From: Acidobacteriota bacterium
Lineage (GTDB): Bacteria; Acidobacteriota; Terriglobia; UBA7540
Direction: 5' to 3'
Assembly (NCBI GenBank): GCA_021786455.1
Contig: JAJYNF010000122.1
Coordinates: 1-10,245, forward strand
DNA length: 10,245 bases
Under the pieces are notes generated by a model that was given only the letters and a program-made list of their open reading frames with translations, was not told where the DNA came from and ran no database searches. Position 1 is the first letter of the stretch. Each line of letters opens with the position of its first letter. The position numbers and the translations under genes were made by a program. Positions 1 through 5,722 of the stretch are shown one piece after another.

Positions 1-1276
1 GCACGCCATTCTTTCGGACCACCGGCATGCCGCGATACATGTTGTGGAAATATCCCAACGCCATGACCTGAACCAGGAGCGGATTGAGAATAGAGTTCAC
101 GTTATACGGCGAGACGAACGGAATGCCGTAAACCACAACGTCCGACTGACCTTCAAGAGGACAGCAATATTGCGCGTAGCAGTAGGCCAATGATTTCTCA
201 TGGACGGCCTGCGTCGCTCCGGCGTGAACGGCGATCATTTCGTAGGCGGCGGGCACGGCAAACAGCAGTTTGCGCTTGGACGGCCGCGACATCTTACTCA
301 GCGTCCACTTCGTCGCGCCGAATAGCCCCCGGTCGAACGCGTTCCAGCGGTCTTCGTTTTTTGTAAAAAATGCCATGCGTGGGTCGAACATCTGATTGTT
401 GAGCACCGTCTCGATATGAAAGACCTTCAGCTTTTGATTGACGATCTGGCCAATGCGGTCGCAGGAACGTTTCATCTCCGAGCGCCGATGGTCGAAGTAG
501 GAATCGCACTTGCGGATCGTCCCCGGCGTGTGGTGCGCCTGGAGCGTAGGGTAGTCGCACAGGCCCACGCCGACGGATTTCGATCCGCCATCCATGGGAA
601 CCAAGTTGATGTTGACATAAATCAGGAGATCGGACTCGGCAGCGCGGCGATTGATGCGCACGCGCTCGCCATGCTCCGTGACGCCGAGCTCAACCATCCC
701 TCCGGGCGCCTCACCGTCGTGGTTGTACAGGCGCTCGGGATAATAAGCGCGAAAGATCTTCGAGCCGACCGCGTATTGGATCTCAAACGGCGCCAAGCGG
801 CGGTGAAAGGAAGTGGCGATAATGAGGTGGACATCTTCAACGCCTTTCGCCGCCAACTTCTCAAGCAAGATCGTCAGCACGGACTGGCGAATGTCCGGCC
901 GCCGCATCTTAGGCAATGGAAGCGAAATATCATCCATTGCAATCGTGACTCTTATTCCAGGCTTCAGCAGCGACTCCAGGGGGGCCATTCCCTCCGGATG
1001 TGCAAGGGCGTATCGAATGGCGCCCTCGCGGTCTCGAAGACCTGGAATCGTCGGGTTCGGATACATCACCCGAGTACCCGCAGGAAATTTGACGGTCAAC
1101 AAATCTTCGCCGTACCACATCAAGCGCCGAGCCGAGCTGCCCTCGAGGTGAACCACGCATCCCTCATGCGAGACGAGGGCCTTGCGACCCACAGCGTTGG
1201 GCGTCGGATCGGAAAACTCGAAGTCGGAAGGCTCGGACTCTGGCGCGGATCGAGTTTCGTGCGCTTGGAACTCCAC
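1..1276 (-). CDS. LarA/DUF2088-like (lactate racemase N-terminal family) protein, partial at 3' end
   Basis: This frame is open for 425 codons, from a GTG at 1276 to the window edge, so the C-terminus is missing. I read it by hand as a LarA-type (Lar_N, DUF2088) protein. The supporting segments are AMDDISLPLPKMRRPDIR (about residues 113-130, the place of the family's D-x-T-R-P-x-P stretch), IIATSFHRR (152-160, with His158 where LarA has G-T-H-R), YNHDGE (184-189), and a glycine-rich DGGSKS loop (229-234). LarA itself racemises lactate with a nickel-pincer cofactor. This protein is divergent: the loop lacks the histidine that normally precedes the glycines, so lactate racemase activity should not be assumed. 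The GTG start is chosen because AAGAAGGG lies 4 nt upstream; the first ATG, at 1120, would cut into the N-terminal region. It follows the HAD gene by 34 nt and is probably the last visible gene of the lipid operon. Its function there is unknown. Confidence 0.75.
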   Translation of the reverse strand, partial: MEFQAHETRSAPESEPSDFEFSDPTPNAVGRKALVSHEGCVVHLEGSSARRLMWYGEDLLTVKFPAGTRVMYPNPTIPGLRDREGAIRYALAHPEGMAPLESLLKPGIRVTIAMDDISLPLPKMRRPDIRQSVLTILLEKLAAKGVEDVHLIIATSFHRRLAPFEIQYAVGSKIFRAYYPERLYNHDGEAPGGMVELGVTEHGERVRINRRAAESDLLIYVNINLVPMDGGSKSVGVGLCDYPTLQAHHTPGTIRKCDSYFDHRRSEMKRSCDRIGQIVNQKLKVFHIETVLNNQMFDPRMAFFTKNEDRWNAFDRGLFGATKWTLSKMSRPSKRKLLFAVPAAYEMIAVHAGATQAVHEKSLAYCYAQYCCPLEGQSDVVVYGIPFVSPYNVNSILNPLLVQVMALGYFHNMYRGMPVVRKNGV

Positions 1277-1280
1277 GTTG

Positions 1281-1288
1281 CCCTTCTT
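1281..1288 (-). promoter_or_regulatory. Ribosome binding site for the LarA-like gene
   Basis: On the minus strand AAGAAGGG ends 4 nt before the GTG at 1276. This is a good Shine-Dalgarno match and it decides the non-ATG start. The site lies in the 34-nt gap after the HAD-IB stop codon. Confidence 0.6.
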
Positions 1289-1310
1289 AGAACATGGAAT
1301 TTGGGTGATG

Positions 1311-1982
1311 TTATCTCAGGTCGAGCACTGGCCAGCCCCGCTCAAGGGCGACCCGTCGCAAACGGCGGCCCGGATTAACGGCCGTGGGGCGCCCGACCGC
1401 TTCGAGCATCGGCAGATCGGAAAGGCTGTCCGAGTACGCTTTCGACTCGTCGAGCGCCGCGCCGGCTTCGCTCGCGTAGCGCCGCATCGCCGCGACTTTC
1501 TCGTCCTCCGCGATCAGCGGACGCGTCACCTCACCCGTCGCAACGCCATCGCGAAAAACCAGCGAGTTGCAAATGACGCCGTCGAAGCAAAAGTAGCGTA
1601 CCACGCGGTCCAGAGCAAAGTCGAGTTCGCCCGAGACAAGAATCGGCCGGTAGCCCTCGGCCCGGTCCTGCTCAATCAGGAGTTTGGCGCGCGGATAAAG
1701 GCTGGGGCGAATCAGCGTCTCAAAAACCGCTTGAGATTGCCGCCGCAGCCATTTTTCCTCCATGCCTCGGTACTCACGGTAAAAGATTTCGTTAAATCGC
1801 CGCCGCGAGCAATAATCGAGCGTCAGATATGCCGGGATTGCCAACACAAGCTTGGAAAATTTCACCGCCGCCCGCCACCGTGACGGCTGCCGCAGACAGA
1901 AAAACGCGTATCGGCGCGCGACATTGCCCGAGCTGAGCGTACCGTCAAAGTCGTAGAAAGCGAGGCGCGGTGGGGCGGTGAT
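1311..1982 (-). CDS. HAD-IB family (SerB-like) phosphatase; start codon unresolved
   Basis: This is a HAD-superfamily subfamily IB hydrolase, a likely phosphatase of a small or lipid phosphate. Counting from an ATC codon at 1982 (223 residues), motif I is D11-F-D13-G-T with the nucleophile Asp11. Motif II is around Ser117 (LVSGEL), the motif III lysine is about Lys162 (EDEK), and motif IV is SDSLSD with Asp185/Asp189. All catalytic motifs are therefore present. The gene is odd at its 5' end: the first GTG in frame is at 1865, which would remove motif I, and between the upstream in-frame stop (near 2065) and motif I there is no ATG, GTG, TTG or CTG. A strong AAGGAGG sits at 2001-2007 but nothing startable follows at the right distance. 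I use ATC 1982 only as a placeholder. Either a rare start, a sequence error, or 5' damage explains this. It sits between plsY and the LarA-like gene, in keeping with a phosphatase step in lipid assembly. Confidence 0.75.
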   Translation of the reverse strand: MTAPPRLAFYDFDGTLSSGNVARRYAFFCLRQPSRWRAAVKFSKLVLAIPAYLTLDYCSRRRFNEIFYREYRGMEEKWLRRQSQAVFETLIRPSLYPRAKLLIEQDRAEGYRPILVSGELDFALDRVVRYFCFDGVICNSLVFRDGVATGEVTRPLIAEDEKVAAMRRYASEAGAALDESKAYSDSLSDLPMLEAVGRPTAVNPGRRLRRVALERGWPVLDLR

Positions 1983-2000
1983 GAGGTCGAGTCGGGATGA

Positions 2001-2007
2001 CCTCCTT
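2001..2007 (-). promoter_or_regulatory. Strong Shine-Dalgarno sequence with no matching start codon
   Basis: The minus strand reads AAGGAGG, nearly the full anti-Shine-Dalgarno complement, about 60 nt after the plsY stop. It is the expected ribosome binding site of the HAD-IB gene. In that gene's frame, however, the next codons are tca tcc cga ctc gac ctc atc, none of them a normal start. Confidence 0.5.
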
Positions 2008-2066
2008 CTGCTGCGTCGCGGTATCTGCCGAACTACGCAAACCCGGCAACCTTCACCGCCACTCCA

Positions 2067-2681
2067 TCAGGCGGGGTGCGCGAACAGGTTTTGAAAATTC
2101 CTCTTGTGCCGCCAGGCTAGAAAGAAAGTCATCAGCGCCGCGTAGGCGGCGTCCGCCTTGCCCACTCCCAGGAACATCAAGATTGTAAAAAGCACCCAGG
2201 TGGAGATGGAAGCGGTTGCTCCGGCCTCGCGCCAGCGAAGCTTGCCGAGCGTGATGCGAGCCAAGGCGAAGTAAACCAATGCTCCAGCGGCCCAGATGGG
2301 GTAAAGTATCAGCATGATCCCGCCAGACGTGGCCACGCCCTTGCCCCCGTTAAACTTTAAGAACGGAGAATAGCAGTGGCCCAAAATCGCCGCAAAACCG
2401 AACACCCAACCGAGAGCCACGCGCGCTGGCGACATCCCCTGCGCGGGCCAAGCGTAGAGGACCAGCCACAGGGCCAAAACGCCCTTGCCCATGTCGCCGA
2501 CCAGAGTGAGCACGGCGCGCCATTTTGAAACCCGCAGGACGTTGTTAAAACCCGGGTTGCCTGAGCCAACCTGACGGATATCCATGCCTGTTCCGGCCAT
2601 GCTAATCACCGCAAAGGGAACGGAGCCAAGAAAAAAGCAGACTGCCAGTCGGATGATCAGGTTGGTCACGACATGCTGCAT
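2067..2681 (-). CDS. plsY: Glycerol-3-phosphate acyltransferase PlsY family
   Basis: PlsY is an integral membrane enzyme that transfers an acyl group from acyl-phosphate to sn-1 of glycerol 3-phosphate, the first step of phospholipid synthesis. The 204 residues match the usual length. About five hydrophobic segments are seen (roughly 8-28, 56-77, 87-103, 121-143 and 159-190). Family motifs are present: GSGNPGFNN at 39-47, GD-MGKG at 62-67, GHCYSPFLKFNGGKGVAT at 101-118, and HKRN at 192-195 near the C-terminus. Motif 1 is slightly unusual, with FNN where most PlsY have ATN. The ATG at 2681 has only a weak upstream purine stretch. The gene lies 70 nt after the acyl-AMP ligase fusion, behind a hairpin, and before the HAD phosphatase. 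No plsX (maker of acyl-phosphate) is in the window. It could be the main PlsY or a paralogue dedicated to the product of this cluster. Confidence 0.92.
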   Translation of the reverse strand: MQHVVTNLIIRLAVCFFLGSVPFAVISMAGTGMDIRQVGSGNPGFNNVLRVSKWRAVLTLVGDMGKGVLALWLVLYAWPAQGMSPARVALGWVFGFAAILGHCYSPFLKFNGGKGVATSGGIMLILYPIWAAGALVYFALARITLGKLRWREAGATASISTWVLFTILMFLGVGKADAAYAALMTFFLAWRHKRNFQNLFAHPA

Positions 2682-2709
2682 TGAGATAACTCACCGAGGA
2701 TTTCAGTTT

Positions 2710-2745
2710 CAAAAGCCCGAATGAAAGGGATATTTTTCAATCGGG
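2710..2745 (-). terminator. Hairpin with short T-tract after the ACP-ligase gene (weak terminator or attenuator)
   Basis: Forward 2716-2726 (CCCGAATGAAA) pairs with 2735-2745 (TTTCAATCGGG): 5 bp, one A-A mismatch, then 5 bp, with an 8-nt loop. Read on the minus strand the hairpin starts 6 nt after the stop codon at 2752 and is followed by CTTTTG. The T-run is short, so this may only reduce read-through into plsY, or act as an mRNA-stabilising processing hairpin. Confidence 0.45.
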
Positions 2746-2751
2746 TAGAAC

Positions 2752-5595
2752 TTAGGAATCAAGCGCGACATTCCCTATTGCCTGGCGGGATGTCAGCCCG
2801 ACAGCTTGGGACTCCAGTCGGGCAATCGCTTGTCTTGCGCGCTCTCGCAGTTGCACGACCTCGCGGGGCTCGCCGACCGTCGCCAAAATGGCTTCGCCCA
2901 TCGAAATGTTCGCCACACTGTGGAGCGATCTCCGTTCGTGGGCGACAAGAACCGGGGCAGTCCCTTGAACTGCTACCGCATAAAGCGGTGACGACGTTAC
3001 GGCGGCCGCATGGAACCCGTCCAGGCGAAAACGGCTGAGCCCTGAAGCGGTGGCCACCGGCCCATCGGGGAAAACCATCACGGCTTGACCCCGCTCCAGT
3101 TGCGCGGCGACTCGCTGGCGCAGCGTTCCTCCGGGCGGCGCCAGAACTTCTTCCACCGGCGGCGCAACCAGCGAGCTTAGCAGGAACCGCGCCATTCGTG
3201 GCATGGGACTCAACGCTTCCGCGTCCGCAAACCGGAACGGGCGCCGAAGCATCGCCGCCATAATCAAGGGGTCAAACACACCCGCCCGATTCGCCACTAT
3301 CAATGCCGGGCCTTTGTGGTTCAGTTGGTTCATCCCGCGCGCCATGACGTGGTGTCGGGTGAAAAACAAGACGGCTCGGGACGCAGTGCTGGCGGCCCAT
3401 GACGAGAGAGGCTCGGGGAGCAGGCGGGCTGCGGTGCCTCCAACCGCCCCGAAAGTGGCGAGAACCATTTTGGCATACAGTCGCTGGCCAGTCTCGCTGG
3501 CTTGACGCCACTGTAAGTGGGCCCATCGTCCCAGGCTTTCCGTCCACAGTCGGAAAATCTGGACGGCGGGCGCTCGGCGGGCGACCTTCAGCTCCTTACG
3601 CTCGAACAAGGCCCGCGTTTCGTTGCGCCGGATCTTGCCACTCGACGTTTTTGGAATGCTGTGGGGAGCGACCAATTCCACTCGTTCGGGAGGCGTACCG
3701 ATGACCTCCGCCACGCGCTCCATGATCTGGTGTTCGATTCGTTGGAGGTCCTCTGCGGCCGTAGCTCGGGTTTCCGCCACAATCACCAGGCGTTCAGTTC
3801 CCGTTTCCGGATCGCCCGATCCAAACGCGGCCACGCAACCGCCGCGCACCCCCTTAACCTCGGCCGCCACGGCTTCCACTTCCTGCGGAACGATATTGCG
3901 TCCCGACCGGATGATCAGGTCTTTCCGGCGGCCGGTAATGAAAAGCTCGTTGTCGGCCCAATACGCCAAATCGCCCGAGTCCATCCACCCGTCTTCCCCC
4001 GTAATGGCGGCGGTGGCTTCGGGATTTCGGTAGTAGCCGTCGGTTTTGGAGAGATCGGAAAACAACAGCCGCCCTTGGACCCGTTCGCCCACCTCCCGCC
4101 CAGCGTCATCCTGAATCTTGATTTCATGGCCGGGCATGGGACGGCCATTGGCGACAAAACGCAGCGCATTGGTATCGGACGGTTCGGCGGCAACCGCTTT
4201 CCCCTCCGCCTCAAAAGTGTCGCGGCGGATGCGATCAATGACGGGAGCACGCTCGATGGGCGGAAACGCCAGCGCTACGGAGGATTCGGCTAAGCCGTAA
4301 CAGGGGACAAAGCTTTCCGCGCGGAAACCGTAGGGCTGAAAGCGCCGCGCAAAACGCTCCAGCGTATCCGGCAGCACGGCTTCTCCGGCGTTAATGGCAA
4401 TCCGCCAGGAACTCAGATCGAGGCCACGCAGAGCTGGTTCGGGAATCTTTCGCGCGCAAAGCTCGTAGGAAAAATTTGGCGCCGGGCACAAGGTCCCGCG
4501 TGAATCGTGCAGTGCCCACAGCCAGCGCTCCGGACGGCTTAGAAATGCCAGCGGGGAAAAAAGTGTAATCGGCAGTCCATAGTAAACGCTGAACAGCCAT
4601 GCGCCGATCAGCCCCATGTCATGGTAAAGGGGCAGCCAGCTCACCACGACGTCGGTCGGCCGAACTTTCACGGAATAGCCGATACCCCGGATGTTCGCCA
4701 AGATATTCGAATGCTTCAAAACAACACCCTTGGGATCGCCCGTGCTCCCAGAAGTGTATTGAATGAAGGCTATTTCCGAGGGATCGCGCCCGACCGGAGC
4801 AGAACCTGCACCCACCTGCTTCAATGCCGCGACGCTGGTCACTCCGGCAAGCGAAGGAAGATGGAGCTTAAGAATGTCCGTCACCGATTTGACTTGTCCG
4901 AAGCTGATTAAAAACCGCGCGCCGGCGTTCCGCAGGATGCCTACCTGCCGCCGAACGTATTCTTCGATCTTGTCAGGTCTCGCGGGAGGGTAAATGGGAA
5001 CCGCAATGCCACCGGCAAGCATGACGCCGAAGAAGGCGAAACAGAAGTCGGCGCACGTGGGCAGCATAATCGCGACCGCTTCATCCCGTTGAAGGCCGCT
5101 GGCCACCAGCCCGGCCGCCACTTTAGCGGCGTTTTCGATGACCTCGCGGTAGGAAATGTCCTGGCCTGATTCTCCTTCCAGCAGGTGGACGTGGACGCGC
5201 TCCGGGTCAACTCCGGCGTAATGGCAAAGGACTTCGACCATGCTTTGAGCGAATTCCGGAGCTCGCGGAGGTAACCGTGAGGGCTGCGCGATTTGGTATC
5301 GGGTGACAACGCGGCCATTCTGCGTTCCCGCGAGGATGGCTTCAGCCCACTGTCGCACCGTTTCGGCCCGCTGAAGAGCCTCCTCGGATAAGCGAGCCTC
5401 CATCCGCCTTTCGCACCGGACCAGCAGCTCAACCCGCTCCAGACTGCCAAGTCCCAGGTCGCGGTCTAGCGAGGAGTCCAAGGTGGCTTGTTCGGCGGCG
5501 CGAGTTGAGCCCAGCTCGGTCAAAAGCTCCCGCACAATTTGCAGAACCTGGGTTTCAACCGCCGCCGCGTCCGCGGAACGAGCCATTGTGGGCAT
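2752..5595 (-). CDS. Tri-domain ACP / fatty acyl-AMP ligase / PlsC-like acyltransferase fusion
   Basis: From ATG 5595 the protein has 947 residues. Residues 10-90 form an acyl carrier domain with the phosphopantetheine serine in LGLGSLERVEL (Ser51). Residues about 105-670 are an adenylate-forming enzyme of the FAAL type: P-loop YTSGSTGDPKG (280-290), WLPLYHDMGL (320-329), APNFSYELC (372-380, typical of FAALs), CYGLAE (432-437), SGDLAY (540-545), GRRKDLI (555-561), and PKTSSGKIRR with the catalytic lysine about 654. It should activate a free fatty acid as acyl-AMP and load it on the fused carrier. Residues about 745-930 resemble a PlsC/LPLAT acyltransferase, but motif I is NRAGVFD (769-775), with Arg for the catalytic His, and motif III is FPDGPV instead of FPEGTR. 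The frame stays open up to 5784, but the extra N-terminal residues translate two intergenic inverted repeats, so I start at 5595 (ATG 5586 is equally possible). E. coli Aas joins related domains in another order. Confidence 0.9.
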   Translation of the reverse strand: MPTMARSADAAAVETQVLQIVRELLTELGSTRAAEQATLDSSLDRDLGLGSLERVELLVRCERRMEARLSEEALQRAETVRQWAEAILAGTQNGRVVTRYQIAQPSRLPPRAPEFAQSMVEVLCHYAGVDPERVHVHLLEGESGQDISYREVIENAAKVAAGLVASGLQRDEAVAIMLPTCADFCFAFFGVMLAGGIAVPIYPPARPDKIEEYVRRQVGILRNAGARFLISFGQVKSVTDILKLHLPSLAGVTSVAALKQVGAGSAPVGRDPSEIAFIQYTSGSTGDPKGVVLKHSNILANIRGIGYSVKVRPTDVVVSWLPLYHDMGLIGAWLFSVYYGLPITLFSPLAFLSRPERWLWALHDSRGTLCPAPNFSYELCARKIPEPALRGLDLSSWRIAINAGEAVLPDTLERFARRFQPYGFRAESFVPCYGLAESSVALAFPPIERAPVIDRIRRDTFEAEGKAVAAEPSDTNALRFVANGRPMPGHEIKIQDDAGREVGERVQGRLLFSDLSKTDGYYRNPEATAAITGEDGWMDSGDLAYWADNELFITGRRKDLIIRSGRNIVPQEVEAVAAEVKGVRGGCVAAFGSGDPETGTERLVIVAETRATAAEDLQRIEHQIMERVAEVIGTPPERVELVAPHSIPKTSSGKIRRNETRALFERKELKVARRAPAVQIFRLWTESLGRWAHLQWRQASETGQRLYAKMVLATFGAVGGTAARLLPEPLSSWAASTASRAVLFFTRHHVMARGMNQLNHKGPALIVANRAGVFDPLIMAAMLRRPFRFADAEALSPMPRMARFLLSSLVAPPVEEVLAPPGGTLRQRVAAQLERGQAVMVFPDGPVATASGLSRFRLDGFHAAAVTSSPLYAVAVQGTAPVLVAHERRSLHSVANISMGEAILATVGEPREVVQLRERARQAIARLESQAVGLTSRQAIGNVALDS

Positions 5596-5608
5596 TGGAT
5601 CCCGCCAT

Positions 5609-5648
5609 GAGGGAGCATCGTCGCCGCGCGTCGCAAGCGCGCTCCCTC
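5609..5648. repeat. Perfect 8-bp inverted repeat in the gap between the acyl reductase and the ACP fusion
   Basis: GAGGGAGC at 5609-5616 is the exact complement of GCTCCCTC at 5641-5648, with a 24-nt GC-rich loop that itself can pair (GCGC arms). It lies just upstream of the chosen start of the ACP fusion gene and would fold in the mRNA leader of that gene. It may be part of a dispersed intergenic repeat together with the neighbouring hairpin. Confidence 0.6.
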
Positions 5649-5671
5649 TTCGTTCAGCCGCGCCTGGGTTT

Positions 5672-5690
5672 GTGGCCGTCTTGCGGCCAC
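5672..5690. repeat. Perfect 7-bp hairpin, 5-nt loop
   Basis: GTGGCCG (5672-5678), loop TCTTG, CGGCCAC (5684-5690). It lies 33 nt beyond the acyl-reductase stop codon (5723) in the direction of transcription. There is no T-tract on the minus strand, so it does not look like an intrinsic terminator. With the 5609-5648 repeat it fills most of the gap. Confidence 0.6.
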
Positions 5691-5722
5691 CCACCGCGGC
5701 CGTCTCCATGCGCCTAAAACGA

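Noticed and set aside
416..1378. Plus-strand open frame of 320 codons
   Set aside because: It lies opposite the LarA-like gene, which has recognisable motifs. The plus-strand product has no family resemblance and an Arg/His-rich composition typical of antisense frames in GC-rich DNA.
2682..2711. Possible promoter TTGAAA with 17-nt spacing ahead of plsY
   Set aside because: The -10 position (TTATCT) matches poorly and would put the transcription start at or inside the start codon.
3517..4293. Plus-strand open frame of 258 codons
   Set aside because: Opposite the FAAL domain, which is well supported; the product is not recognisable.
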